Shown here piece by piece: positions 8,878 to 17,822 of a stretch of 64,000 bases of DNA (its first letter is position 1; each line of letters opens with the position of its first letter). This DNA comes from Flaviaesturariibacter aridisoli (GTDB taxonomy: Bacteria; Bacteroidota; Bacteroidia; Chitinophagales; Chitinophagaceae). A model generated the notes under the pieces. The model was not told the origin of the DNA. It did not search any database and saw nothing but the letters and a program-made list of their open reading frames with translations. A program made the translations under genes and the position numbers. The stretch lies in the NCBI RefSeq assembly GCF_004343705.1, contig NZ_SKFH01000009.1:86772-150771 (forward strand), read 5' to 3'.

Positions 8878-9774
8878 TTAAGGCTTCGGAACGAGCGTGA
8901 ATTTCCAGTAGCCCCAGCCGTACATCTTGCGTACAACGAGCTGGTTCTGATCGATCGACATGATCTCGTACGTGTTTTCCGGCTCGGGTGCAGCGATGGT
9001 GCCGTTCTGGCCGGCTTTGTAGAGACCGAGGTGGGCGCCGTTGCCGATCACTTTGAGCTGGTTGTTGTTGATCACCTGGTAGGCAAAGTTGCCCGAGCCC
9101 CAGGCACGATACTGCGGCTGGATCTGAGCAACGGGGTAGCAGGCGATATTGGTAGTACCGGCACCGGCCATGTCGGCTGGCCAGGGCTGACCGCTTTCGT
9201 CATCCACACGCATATCGCCCTTGTCGTCGAAGAGGAAAGAGCCGTCCATCTTGAAGGTATACTCGTCGTTGAAGAGGCAGGTGCGGTCGGCGGCCGTAAC
9301 GTCGGCGGCGCCGTTGGACCACCAGACCGAGTTGTCGGTAGGGCCCACTACCAGTGCAGCGGAGCCGGGCTTCAGGATCCAGGTTTTGGTGCTGTTGCCC
9401 GTGAGGATCTTCTGCGGCGTGATGGCAGCCGGATCGTCGTTGGGCACGTTCAGCGTCTGGCGGGCGCTGTCCACGCCGCCCTGGCCGTAGGTCAGCAGGC
9501 GGATGGTGTAGTTGCCGCGATCGGGGAAGTAGAGCGTATCTACCGCCTGGCGCGTGGCATAGGCGCCGCTATTGAGGGCCCAGTCGTAGCGGAAGGCGTT
9601 CGTCGACGTGCTGGTGACGAGGTATTTGTTGGTCTGACCCGCGATCGGCGTTACCGTGAAGGAAGCCTTCGGAGCCGGCTCCAGGTCTTTGACGTCGTAT
9701 TTGCAGGCGGCGAAGCCAACGCTGACCACGAGGGCGGCGAGGGCGGAAACCTTATAGAAAGAATGCTTTTTCAT
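8878..9774 (-). CDS. PKD-domain surface lipoprotein of the SusC/D locus
   Basis: A 298-residue lipoprotein; the lipobox VGFAAC gives the lipidated Cys at about 24. It is followed by KYDVKDLEP, whose acidic residues fit a surface-export signal of Bacteroidota lipoproteins. A PKD-like domain follows at about 35-110 (KASFTVTP, YDWALNSG, GNYTIRLLTYG). The C-terminal half has a lipocalin-like beta-rich pattern (KTWILKPGS, DEYTFKMDGSF). It directly follows SusD, the slot in which SusE/F-like glycan-binding proteins are found, so it probably helps hold or present the glucan at the surface. Spacing to SusD is 26 bp. The glycan-binding role is inferred from position, not from a recognised binding motif. 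Confidence 0.85.
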   Translation of the reverse strand: MKKHSFYKVSALAALVVSVGFAACKYDVKDLEPAPKASFTVTPIAGQTNKYLVTSTSTNAFRYDWALNSGAYATRQAVDTLYFPDRGNYTIRLLTYGQGGVDSARQTLNVPNDDPAAITPQKILTGNSTKTWILKPGSAALVVGPTDNSVWWSNGAADVTAADRTCLFNDEYTFKMDGSFLFDDKGDMRVDDESGQPWPADMAGAGTTNIACYPVAQIQPQYRAWGSGNFAYQVINNNQLKVIGNGAHLGLYKAGQNGTIAAPEPENTYEIMSIDQNQLVVRKMYGWGYWKFTLVPKP

Positions 9775-9800
9775 GTAGTTGTTTTTGATGGAATGACGAC

Positions 9801-11312
9801 TTAGTAACCGTTGTTTTGCGACAGGTTGCCGGACTGAACGTCGAACTGCGGGATGGGCAGGTGTTCGTGCTTTCCGGTAACGAAGCCAAGAGGACCGAGC
9901 TCCTGGGAAGCTTTACCCCAGCGTACGAGGTCCTGGAAGCGGTGGCCTTCGAAGGCCAGCTCGAGGAAGCGCTCGGTCATGATGTCGTTCATCGTCACCG
10001 TTCCGAGAGCGGGCAGGTTCGTTCCCGAACGCTGGCGTACCAGGTTGATGTAGGTGAGTGCCTTCGGGGCGCTGCCGCCATTGAGGTTGGCTTCGGCCGC
10101 CATCAGCAGCACGTCGGCGTAGCGGATCAGGCGCCAGTTGGTGCCGTAGTTCAGCTCACCCACGGGGGCGCCGGTCTGCGACTGGAAGGAACCGTATTTG
10201 CGCTGGAAATAACCCTGGTAGTCCCAGGCCGTGGGGCTCGTCCAGTTGCCGCCGGCGGCGATCAGCTCCTGGTCCGACATCATCGTGGCGCGGCGGCGGT
10301 TGACATCACCGGCAGCCTGGAAGGCATCCCACAGTTTCTGGCGGGGCAGGTTGAAGCCCCATCCGCCGAGGAGCGAGTCGCCGGGCGCCTTCGTGTAGAA
10401 GTCGGCACGGGGGCCCATCAGCTGGATGTGGATGTTGCTTTCCGGAGCAGCACCCCAGGGAAAATTACCCCAGTCGTAGTTCTGCATGTTGGTGTAGTTG
10501 ATCTCGAAGAGCGATTCCGCACCGAACTCGCCGGCCTGCGAAAACACCTTGCCGATCGTGGGCTCCAGGTTGTACTGGCCCGAGGTGATCACCGTCTCGA
10601 AAGCGGTGGCCGCGTCGCTGTATTTCTTCTGGTACAGGAGCGCCTTGCCGAGGATGGCCTGGGCAGCCCCCTTCGAGATGCGGAAGCGGTCGCTCGCGCT
10701 GTAGGCGCTTTTCAGCGGCAGCTCGGGGATGGCTTCGTTGAGGTCCTTCTCGATCTGTGCATACACTTGCGCCTGGGCAGTGCGCGGCGTGGTGGTGAAC
10801 TCCGACGGCACGAGGTCGCCGAGCACCAGCGGAACGTCGCCCCACAGCGAGGTCAGCTCGAGGTAGTTGTAAGCGCGGAGGGCCTTCGCTTCGGCCACCA
10901 GGCGACGGCGCAGCGGGTTGTTGGCCTCCGTGCGGCCGATCACCTTGTTGGAGCGGTAGATGGAGTAATACAGCAGGCGCCAGGCATCGCGCACCTTGTC
11001 GTTGTTGGCGCTGAAGTTGTAGTCGTCGAGCTGCTGGTAGCCGGGTTGGTCGCCGTCGTTGGAGCCGCCGGCGTTGCTTTCGTCGGAAAGCAGGGTCTTA
11101 ACGAGATACGGGCTTGCCCAGTTGTTGTTGTAATGGGCCTGCATCATATCATAGATGGCCACCGTTCCCTGGTTGATCTCGGCGTCCGTCTTGTAGAAGT
11201 CCTGCTCGGGAAGCGTGCCCTGCACGGGCTGGTCGAGGAATTTCTTGCAGCCGCTGGCCATCATACCGAGGCCGAGGCAAAGAAAACCGGTTTTTATAAA
11301 GAGCGATTTCAT
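9801..11312 (-). CDS. SusD/RagB family nutrient-binding outer membrane lipoprotein
   Basis: A 503-residue SusD homologue. The signal peptide has lipobox MMASGC (Cys22), then KKFLDQPVQGTLPEQDF, typical of the family start. TPR-like helices (LRAYNYLELTSLWGDVPLVL, RISKGAAQAILGKALLYQKKY) and the C-terminal signature LMAAEANLNGG...LNLVRQRSG-like segment (TYINLVRQRSG) with FLELAFEGHRFQDLVRWG are visible. SusD forms the hinged lid over the SusC channel and captures oligosaccharides at the cell surface. It lies 21 bp after the SusC stop codon, as expected for the obligate pair. Confidence 0.97.
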   Translation of the reverse strand: MKSLFIKTGFLCLGLGMMASGCKKFLDQPVQGTLPEQDFYKTDAEINQGTVAIYDMMQAHYNNNWASPYLVKTLLSDESNAGGSNDGDQPGYQQLDDYNFSANNDKVRDAWRLLYYSIYRSNKVIGRTEANNPLRRRLVAEAKALRAYNYLELTSLWGDVPLVLGDLVPSEFTTTPRTAQAQVYAQIEKDLNEAIPELPLKSAYSASDRFRISKGAAQAILGKALLYQKKYSDAATAFETVITSGQYNLEPTIGKVFSQAGEFGAESLFEINYTNMQNYDWGNFPWGAAPESNIHIQLMGPRADFYTKAPGDSLLGGWGFNLPRQKLWDAFQAAGDVNRRRATMMSDQELIAAGGNWTSPTAWDYQGYFQRKYGSFQSQTGAPVGELNYGTNWRLIRYADVLLMAAEANLNGGSAPKALTYINLVRQRSGTNLPALGTVTMNDIMTERFLELAFEGHRFQDLVRWGKASQELGPLGFVTGKHEHLPIPQFDVQSGNLSQNNGY

Positions 11313-11333
11313 GAGGCAATCGTTTTGAGTTGT

Positions 11334-14300
11334 TTAGAAAGTTAAGTTCACGCCGATGGTAGCCTTGCGGGGGATCGGGTAGCCGCCACGGTCGATCCCG
11401 ATGGAGGCGCCGCCGTTGTTGCCTACTTCAGGGTCCACACCGGGATACTTGGTGAAGGTGAAGAAGTCGTCGAGCGAAGCGTAGATGCGGGCGTTGCTCA
11501 TGCCGGCCTTGCGGAGCAGCGACGGGGCGAAGTTGTAACCGAGCTGCAGCTGGCGGATGCGCATGAACGAACCGTCGAACACCATAAGGTCGCTGTTGTA
11601 CGCCTTATCGTTGGACGTGTTGGCGGCAAACCAGGTGTTGGTGCTGCCTTCGCCGGTCCAGCGGTTGGCGTAGAAGAACTCCGGCTTATTGGCCGTGGGG
11701 CGGTCGGTACGGTTGAAGCCCATGAGCACCTGGTTGCCCGTCTGACCCTGGGCCAGCACGAACAGGTCGAAGCCTTTGTATTCAAAGCGAACGTGTGCGC
11801 CGAAGATCAGGTCCGGGTGCGGCGAGCCGATGTTGGTCATGTCGCTGGAGTTGATCAGGTGGTCGCCGTTCACGTCCACCACGATGGGCTCACCCGGCTT
11901 GGGCGTGTACCCCGTCAATCCGTTCTTGGCGATGTAGTCGTTCACCTGCGCCTGGTTCTGGAAGATACCGGCGGTCTGGTAGCCCTGGAAATACCAGATG
12001 GGGTTGCCCACCTGCATGGCCGTGGCCGTCCAGCCGGTGCCGATACCGGCGCCGTTGATGACCGGCGAGTTGGGATCGAGGTAGGTTACCTCGTTGTGCA
12101 GGGTCGTGATGTTTCCCCCTACTTCCCAGCTGAAGCCGCGGTTGCGTGCCGAAGGCTGGCGGTAGTTCAGTTCCAGTTCCCAGCCCTTGTTCACCACGTT
12201 GCCCACGTTCACCGTCGAGATGAAGTTGCCCACGAAGTTGGGCACGGTGCCGTTGGTGAGGAGATCCTTGGTGGTCTTCTTATAGTAGTCAACGGTCAGC
12301 GTGAGGCGGTTGTTGAGGAAGGCGAGGTCCGCACCGAAGTCGAGCTGCTCGCTGGTTTCCCAGGTGAGCTCGGGGTTTGGCAGCGAGCCCGGGCCGGCGC
12401 CTTGCAGCGGCGTGCCATTGGCATCGTAATAAACGCCCGTAGGTACGATCTTATTCATCCATTCGCCAACGCCCAGCGAGCTGACGGAGCCCACCTGGCC
12501 CCAGCTGGCGCGAAGCTTACCGTAGCTCAGCGCGCGCTTGATGCGCTCGGGGAAGAAGTTTTCATTGGTAAACATCCAGCCGGCCGAAACACCGGGGTAA
12601 GTCTTCCACTCGTGGCCGGGGGCCGCTTTGGAAGTCCCGTCGCGGCGCAGCGACGCCATGAACAGGTACTTGTTCTCGTAGTCGTAGTTCAGACGGCCGA
12701 AGAACGAAGCGAGCGAGAAGTCGACGATGTTGCCGCCGGTGCTGGGCGTGTTGATCGGGGTGCTGAAGTAGGCGTACGAGAAACGCTCTTCCTGGCGGAA
12801 CAGGTTGGTGTACGAACCACTGGTGTGGAACTCGTGCCAGCGCTGTGCGGAAACGCCACCCAGCAGGTTGAAGTTGTGGCCGCCGAACTTGCGGGTGTAG
12901 TTGGCGAAATTTTCCAGCTGCCAGTAGTTCCAGTTGTCGTAATAATTATAGGCGCCGGAAGCTTCCGCGAGGTTTTCGCTGGAGAACCAGAATTTGGGAT
13001 TCCATCCGTGGCCGTTCTGGAAGGCGTTGTCGACACCGAAGCGCGAGGTGAACTTGAAGCCTTTGAAAGGCGTCAGTTCCACGTAGGCAGAACCCTGCAC
13101 CTTGTTCTGGATGTTTTCGCCGTGCTGGTTTTCGATACGGGCGATGGGGTTGGCGTATTCGCCGCGGAGGTAACCCGACAGGCCGTAGAGGCGGCCCTGG
13201 CCGTCGTACAGCAGGAGGCTGTTTACCGGGGTGCCGTTGGCGGTAGTAGTGGCGGGGTTGAGGGCCGCCTGCACATGCGCCGGGTAGTTGTTCGGATCGT
13301 TGTATACGACCGGTGTAGTGGGATCCATCACCAGGGCGCTGGACAGGATGGAGCCGAACTCATTGTTTTCCGAGATGGCGGCGCGGTGGTGGTTGATGTA
13401 GCTGATACGCACACCCACGGTTACCCAGTCTTTTACTTTATAGTCGCCGTTGAAGCGGGCAGTGTAGCGGCGGAAGAACGACTTTGGCCCACCGACGATA
13501 CCGTCGGCGGTGAAGATGTTGCCGCCGAGGTAAAAGTTACCGCGGTCGCTGCTGCCGGAGAAGCCCACGGAGTGGTGCTGCTGGGGCGCGTCGCGAAGCA
13601 CTTCGTTGAGCCAGTTGGTGCCCTTACCCAGGTTGGCGGCGTCGGCGAAGGTGGGTGCGCCCACCACACCGGCCTCGTTGAGGTACTGGGTGTATTGCTG
13701 GGCGTCCATCATTTTGATGAAGTCCTTTTTCACCGACTGTACCGTGTACTGGCCGGAATAGGTGATCTGCGAACGGGCGCCTTTGCCGCCTTTGGTCGTT
13801 ACGAGGATCACCCCGTTGCCGGCTTCGGCACCGTAGATGGCAGCCGAGGCGGCGTCTTTCAGGATGTCGATCGACTGGATGTCGGAGGGGTCGATGGATT
13901 CGATGCCGCCCATCCGCACACCATCTACTATATAGATGGGGTCGGTGGCGCGGTTGGAGGCGGTGCCGCGGATGCGGACGGAGAGCCCGGCGCCGGGCTG
14001 GCCCGAGGTGGGCAGCACGGTCACGCCCGCCACGCGGCCCTGGAGGGTCTGCTCAAGGCGGGTGTTGGACACGCTCTTGATCTGGTCGGCCTTCACGGAA
14101 GAAATGGAACCGGTAACTACCGCTTTGCGCTGCTGGCCGTAACCGACCACCACCACTTCATTCATGGTGCCGGCGGCGCCCGCAAGCGAAACGTTGACCG
14201 GGGAACCGCTTCCGCTGACCAGCACGTCCTGCGTTTCCATACCTACATAACTAAGGCGTAGGGTGGTGCCGGCCTTCGGCACCGTAATGGAGTACTGCCC

Positions 14301-14471
14301 CTGGGCATTGGTAGTAACGGCCGACTTCGAGCCGGGAACGGTTACGGTAACACCAGACAAGGGTTCATTATTCGCGTTGGTCACCCTCCCGGTGACCGTC
14401 AACTCCTGAGCGAAGACGCCGGAGCCGGAGGCTGCAAGCACAGCAGAGAGCAAGGCAATTTTTAGTTTCAT
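11334..14471 (-). CDS. SusC/RagA family TonB-linked outer membrane protein
   Basis: A 1045-residue TonB-dependent transporter of the SusC type. A signal peptide ends around GSGVFAQ, then comes a carboxypeptidase-D regulatory-like beta-sandwich (VTGRVTNANNEPLSGVTVTV), a TonB box region (EVVVVGYGQQRK), a plug domain (SVRIRGTASN, PIYIVDGVRMGGIESIDPSD, IDILKDAASAAIYGAEAGNG) and a long 22-stranded barrel ending in ATIGVNLTF. The terminal aromatic residue is the usual outer-membrane insertion signal. It imports glucan oligosaccharides with SusD. ATG 14471 is preferred over a TTG two codons upstream. It is the first gene of the glucan operon and is divergent from the HTH regulator, with three direct repeats in the shared intergenic region. 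Confidence 0.97.
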   Translation of the reverse strand: MKLKIALLSAVLAASGSGVFAQELTVTGRVTNANNEPLSGVTVTVPGSKSAVTTNAQGQYSITVPKAGTTLRLSYVGMETQDVLVSGSGSPVNVSLAGAAGTMNEVVVVGYGQQRKAVVTGSISSVKADQIKSVSNTRLEQTLQGRVAGVTVLPTSGQPGAGLSVRIRGTASNRATDPIYIVDGVRMGGIESIDPSDIQSIDILKDAASAAIYGAEAGNGVILVTTKGGKGARSQITYSGQYTVQSVKKDFIKMMDAQQYTQYLNEAGVVGAPTFADAANLGKGTNWLNEVLRDAPQQHHSVGFSGSSDRGNFYLGGNIFTADGIVGGPKSFFRRYTARFNGDYKVKDWVTVGVRISYINHHRAAISENNEFGSILSSALVMDPTTPVVYNDPNNYPAHVQAALNPATTTANGTPVNSLLLYDGQGRLYGLSGYLRGEYANPIARIENQHGENIQNKVQGSAYVELTPFKGFKFTSRFGVDNAFQNGHGWNPKFWFSSENLAEASGAYNYYDNWNYWQLENFANYTRKFGGHNFNLLGGVSAQRWHEFHTSGSYTNLFRQEERFSYAYFSTPINTPSTGGNIVDFSLASFFGRLNYDYENKYLFMASLRRDGTSKAAPGHEWKTYPGVSAGWMFTNENFFPERIKRALSYGKLRASWGQVGSVSSLGVGEWMNKIVPTGVYYDANGTPLQGAGPGSLPNPELTWETSEQLDFGADLAFLNNRLTLTVDYYKKTTKDLLTNGTVPNFVGNFISTVNVGNVVNKGWELELNYRQPSARNRGFSWEVGGNITTLHNEVTYLDPNSPVINGAGIGTGWTATAMQVGNPIWYFQGYQTAGIFQNQAQVNDYIAKNGLTGYTPKPGEPIVVDVNGDHLINSSDMTNIGSPHPDLIFGAHVRFEYKGFDLFVLAQGQTGNQVLMGFNRTDRPTANKPEFFYANRWTGEGSTNTWFAANTSNDKAYNSDLMVFDGSFMRIRQLQLGYNFAPSLLRKAGMSNARIYASLDDFFTFTKYPGVDPEVGNNGGASIGIDRGGYPIPRKATIGVNLTF

Positions 14472-14576
14472 AAACAAGCGTTTTAGCAGAGTGTACTAGA
14501 ATCGTCCGGGCGGCCCATACGGTGCCGAACCCTGCGGTAAAAGTAGACTACACCGGAGGCAAACCCCTCATCAGCC

Positions 14577-14650
14577 ACTACATCACTACTACATCAAAGC
14601 CCCCATTTTGCTGAAAATGAGCGGTTTTTCACCCCTTCACCACTACATCA
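14577..14650. promoter_or_regulatory. Three phased ACTACATCA direct repeats between susC and its likely regulator
   Basis: The nonamer ACTACATCA occurs exactly three times, at 14577-14585, 14588-14596 and 14642-14650. Start-to-start distances are 11 and 54 bp, close to one and five turns of B-DNA, so all three present the same face of the helix. They lie in the 215-bp gap between the divergent SusC operon and the HTH regulator gene, the last one 37 bp before the regulator's start codon. I infer an operator for the regulator encoded at 14687; nothing in the sequence proves which protein binds. No clear TAnnTTTG box is seen in this gap. Confidence 0.55.
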
Positions 14651-14686
14651 ATAAAAATTTCGTTAAATTCACAGCACGATTGTTTC

Positions 14687-17581
14687 ATGAAACCGGCTGC
14701 GCTCCTTTTTGTCCTGCTCGTTTTTTTTGCCCGCCTGAGCGGTCAGAATACGATCGGCCTGCCCGAGATCCGGAACTATGGCAAACAGGCCTACCGGGCG
14801 GGCACCCAAAGCTGGCAGATCCGCCAGGATAGCCTCGGCCTCCTTTATTTTGCCAACAACGAAGGCCTCCTCACCTACGACGGTGCTTACTGGAACACCT
14901 ATCCCCTGCCCAACAAGACCATCGTCCGCGCGGTAGAGGTTGGCCGCAACGGCCGCATCTACGTCGGCGGGCAGGATGAGCTCGGCTATTTCGCCCCGGG
15001 CCCCAACGGCCAGCTCGCCTACCACAGTCTGAAAGAATTCATTCCCGCCGCCGACCGCGCATTTGCCGACGTATGGAACATCGTCACCTATGGTAACAGC
15101 CTGTTTTTCAGGACTTCCGACAAGATTTTCCAGTTTACCGGCGAAAAGGTGACCGTGTCGCACAGCGCCGACTGGCGCTTTATGGCCGAATGCAACGGAC
15201 AGCTGCTGGTGCAGGAAGCCCCGCGCGGCCTGCTCCGTTTCCGGAACGGCCTCTGGGAGCCCCTGTTGCCGGGAGCCACCTACCCGAAAGACTTCCTCTG
15301 CACCGGGCTTCTCCCCTTCGGGCGCGATTCGATGCTGATGACCACCTTCCGCCACGGCACCTTTCTCATCGCCGGCGGCCGCCTGCAGCCCTTCGAAACG
15401 CCCGACCTGAAAAAGATCGCCGGACTCCTTATTTATACTGCCACCGTGGCCGACCCACAGCACTATCTGCTGGCCACCACACTCGAAGGCTGCTATATCG
15501 TTGACCACCAGGGCCGTATCACCCAAAACTTCTCCCGCCGCGAGGGGCTGCAGAATAATAACATCCTGTCCGTCTTCTTCGACCGGGAGCGGAACCTCTG
15601 GCTCGGCCTCGACAACGGCATCGATTACATTACCTACGACAGCCCCGTGCGGCATATTTACCCGTCGCTTCAGAACGAAGGCTCGGGCTATACCTCGATG
15701 CTGTTCGGGGGAAAGCTTTATATCGGCACTTCCAACGGGCTGTACGGGGTTTCGCTCGACGACACCCGCGACTTCAGCTATGCGCGGGGCACCTTTGAGC
15801 CTATTCCGGGCGCGCAGGGACAGGTCTGGAACCTATCAGAGGTCAATGGGCGCCTGCTGATGGGCCACCACGAGGGCGCCTTCGAGGTACGTGGCGATGC
15901 CGTGCGCAAGCTGGCCGGAAATACCGGCTACTGGGCCTTTTTCCCCTACTCCAACGTGCTGCCTTCCGAGCTGGTGGTGGCCGGCACCTACAACGGCATC
16001 CGCCTGTTCGGTTTCGACGGCGGCTCTTTCGGCGTCCGCGACCAGGCCGCCCCCTTCGAATCGGCGCGCTTCATCAGCATCGACAACAACGACCGCACCA
16101 TCTGGGTGGCGCACCCCTACAAGGGCATCTACCGCGTACGCTTCGACGCCGCGCTCCGGCCCCAGCTCCGCCGCTACGCCAGCGGCGACGGCCTCCTTTC
16201 GGTCAACAACAACTACATCTTCAAGGTCCGCAACCGCATCATCGCCACCACCGAGAACGGCGTGTTTGAATACGACCCGGCGCACGACCGTTTTATCCCA
16301 TCCGCCTATTTCAGCGGACTGCTCAACCAGCCCAACATTCACCTGATGAAGGAGGACGGCGAGGGCAACATCTGGTTTGTGCGCGACAAAAAGGTGGGCG
16401 TGCTACTCGCCGGCGACAAGCCCCAGGTGCTGTACCTGCCCGAGCTCACGGAAAAGCTGGTCAACGGCTTCGAGTTCATTTGCCCCATCGACCCGCAGAA
16501 CGTGCTCATCGGCGCGGAGCGGGGCTTTGTACACATCAACTTCCGCAAATACCTGCAACGCCGTCACCGCCTGGAAGTGCTTCTCCGGAGCATGCGCAGC
16601 AGCGGGTCTTCCGACACGCTGCTCTACGGCGGCTTCGGGGCGCTGCCCGCCCACCTGCAGGTGGCCAACGGCTCCAATACGGTCCGCTTCGAGTTCGCCT
16701 CCACCTCCTATGGCGACCTCGACAACATCGAGTACAGCTGCCGCTTGCGCGGCCTCGACAAGAGCTGGCCCGAATGGTCGAAGCGGATTGAGAAGGAATA
16801 CCAGCACCTGCCGGCCGGCACCTACACCTTCGAGGTTAAGGCGCGCAACAGCCTCGGCCAGGAGTCGGCGGTACAAGCCTACACGTTTACGGTGCTGCCG
16901 CCCTGGTACCTCAGCTGGTGGGCCTACGCGTTCTACGCCCTGCTCTGCGGCGCCGCCCTCTTCGGGCTCGTTCGCTACCAGCGCCGCAAGTTCCGCCTGC
17001 AGCAGGAGCGCCACGAAGAAGAGCAACGCCGTCTGCAGTACCTGCACCAGCTGGAGCTCGAAAAGAACGAAAAGGAGATCATCCGCCTGCAAAACGAAAA
17101 GCTGGAGGCCGAGATCGTGCACAAGAACTCGCAGCTGGCGTCCTCAGCGATGCACCTCGTGCAGAAAGGCGAGATGCTGGGCCGCCTCAAAGACGAGCTC
17201 GCGCGCATCCGCAAAAAGATCGACAACGAAGCTGCGACCGAAGATTTCAAAAAAGTGATCCGCATCCTGCACGAAGAGGAAAAGGTGAACGAGGAGTGGG
17301 ACAACTTCTCCCACCACTTCGACAAGGTGCACGGCAACTTCCTCTCCGCCCTGAAGGCACGCTTCCCGGCCCTGACACCCAACGAGCTGAAACTCTCCGC
17401 CTACCTCCGTATGAACCTGAGCAGCAAGGAAGTGGCCCAGCTGATGAACATCTCCGTTCGCGGCGTGGAGATCAGTCGCTACCGCCTGCGCAAGAAGCTG
17501 CAACTTCCCACCGAAACCAACCTGTTCGAGTTCCTCATCTCCATCCAGCCCCTCGATGGCCCGGCGCCTTCGTCGAACTAA
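14687..17581 (+). CDS. Membrane one-component regulator: beta-propeller sensor, Y_Y_Y domain and C-terminal HTH
   Basis: A 964-residue protein. A signal peptide (MKPAALLFVLLVFFARLSGQ) precedes a periplasmic propeller of two-component-regulator type (repeats such as DSLGLLYFANNEGLLTYDG, RNLWLGLDNGIDYI, NDRTIWVAHPYKGIYRV). A Y_Y_Y domain follows at about 660-745 (YSCRLRGLDKSWPEWS, LPAGTYTFEVKARN), then one transmembrane helix (AYAFYALLCGAALFGLV), a basic and charged coiled coil, and a C-terminal LuxR-like HTH (LTPNELKLSAYLRMNLSSKEVAQLMNISVRGVEISRYRLRKKL; the segment is given as two overlapping pieces of one helix-turn-helix). There is no kinase or receiver domain, so sensing and DNA binding sit in one chain. 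It is divergent from SusC, so it very probably controls the glucan locus. Confidence 0.9.
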   Translation: MKPAALLFVLLVFFARLSGQNTIGLPEIRNYGKQAYRAGTQSWQIRQDSLGLLYFANNEGLLTYDGAYWNTYPLPNKTIVRAVEVGRNGRIYVGGQDELGYFAPGPNGQLAYHSLKEFIPAADRAFADVWNIVTYGNSLFFRTSDKIFQFTGEKVTVSHSADWRFMAECNGQLLVQEAPRGLLRFRNGLWEPLLPGATYPKDFLCTGLLPFGRDSMLMTTFRHGTFLIAGGRLQPFETPDLKKIAGLLIYTATVADPQHYLLATTLEGCYIVDHQGRITQNFSRREGLQNNNILSVFFDRERNLWLGLDNGIDYITYDSPVRHIYPSLQNEGSGYTSMLFGGKLYIGTSNGLYGVSLDDTRDFSYARGTFEPIPGAQGQVWNLSEVNGRLLMGHHEGAFEVRGDAVRKLAGNTGYWAFFPYSNVLPSELVVAGTYNGIRLFGFDGGSFGVRDQAAPFESARFISIDNNDRTIWVAHPYKGIYRVRFDAALRPQLRRYASGDGLLSVNNNYIFKVRNRIIATTENGVFEYDPAHDRFIPSAYFSGLLNQPNIHLMKEDGEGNIWFVRDKKVGVLLAGDKPQVLYLPELTEKLVNGFEFICPIDPQNVLIGAERGFVHINFRKYLQRRHRLEVLLRSMRSSGSSDTLLYGGFGALPAHLQVANGSNTVRFEFASTSYGDLDNIEYSCRLRGLDKSWPEWSKRIEKEYQHLPAGTYTFEVKARNSLGQESAVQAYTFTVLPPWYLSWWAYAFYALLCGAALFGLVRYQRRKFRLQQERHEEEQRRLQYLHQLELEKNEKEIIRLQNEKLEAEIVHKNSQLASSAMHLVQKGEMLGRLKDELARIRKKIDNEAATEDFKKVIRILHEEEKVNEEWDNFSHHFDKVHGNFLSALKARFPALTPNELKLSAYLRMNLSSKEVAQLMNISVRGVEISRYRLRKKLQLPTETNLFEFLISIQPLDGPAPSSN

Positions 17582-17614
17582 GCAAAGTCCCTTACACACC
17601 CGTTTTTTTTAACG

Positions 17615-17643
17615 TTGAACAAGGAACCGGGTTGCTATATTTG
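17615..17643 (+). promoter_or_regulatory. Bacteroidota-type promoter of the arginine operon
   Basis: The -7 box TATATTTG (17636-17643) matches TAnnTTTG exactly, and a TTG (17615-17617) lies 18 bp upstream as the -33 element. Transcription should start near 17648-17650, only about 6-8 bases before the ATG of the leader peptide. This is one of the two best promoters visible in the window. Confidence 0.8.
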
Positions 17644-17655
17644 CGCTTTCAATCA

Positions 17656-17766
17656 ATGAACACAAGCACACACAACAAACACTTCATCTTCTTTACACCG
17701 GCGCTGACCCGGATGTACGATGTGTGCTTCGACCTGTTCCGCTACCTGTCGCGACGCAGATTCTGA
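17656..17766 (+). CDS. Arginine-rich leader peptide of the arginine operon (36 aa)
   Basis: A 36-codon ORF directly downstream of the promoter, starting MNTSTHNKHF and ending LFRYLSRRRF. It has five arginines; the last three are consecutive (CGA CGC AGA) just before Phe and the stop, and include CGA and AGA, which are rare in the neighbouring GC-rich genes. The TGA stop lies inside the 5' arm of a hairpin, and a hairpin followed by six T's comes before the first structural gene. Position, length and arginine codons are those of an attenuator leader peptide. The peptide itself need have no function. No family is recalled for it. It could instead be a small functional protein, but its placement before an arginine operon argues against that. 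Confidence 0.7.
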   Translation: MNTSTHNKHFIFFTPALTRMYDVCFDLFRYLSRRRF

Positions 17767-17822
17767 TAGGCCGAGCCGTTCACCAGGGCCCCTATCAGTG
17801 AATGTCTCCGGAACGGTTTTTT
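17763..17822 (+). promoter_or_regulatory. Transcription attenuator: alternative hairpins and U-run before the arginine genes
   Basis: Hairpin A pairs CTGATAGG (17763-17770) with CCTATCAG (17791-17798), a perfect 8-bp stem whose 5' arm contains the leader stop codon. Hairpin B pairs CCGTTC (17776-17781) with GAACGG (17811-17816) and is followed at once by TTTTTT (17817-17822), the layout of an intrinsic terminator. B's 5' arm lies in the loop of A, so the two cannot form together. A ribosome at the leader stop would block A and allow terminator B; a ribosome held at the upstream Arg29 codon would leave A free. The pairings are read by eye; no folding energies were computed. Confidence 0.65.

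Noticed and set aside
11793..14261. 822-codon open frame opposite SusC
   Set aside because: Antisense to an unmistakable SusC gene, with no domain, and rich in Val/Ala/Gly/His as expected from the complementary third codon position.
14539..14546. TACTTTTA on the minus strand as a -7 box for susC
   Set aside because: One mismatch to TAnnTTTG and the nearest TTTG is at 14 bp rather than 19; too weak to call.
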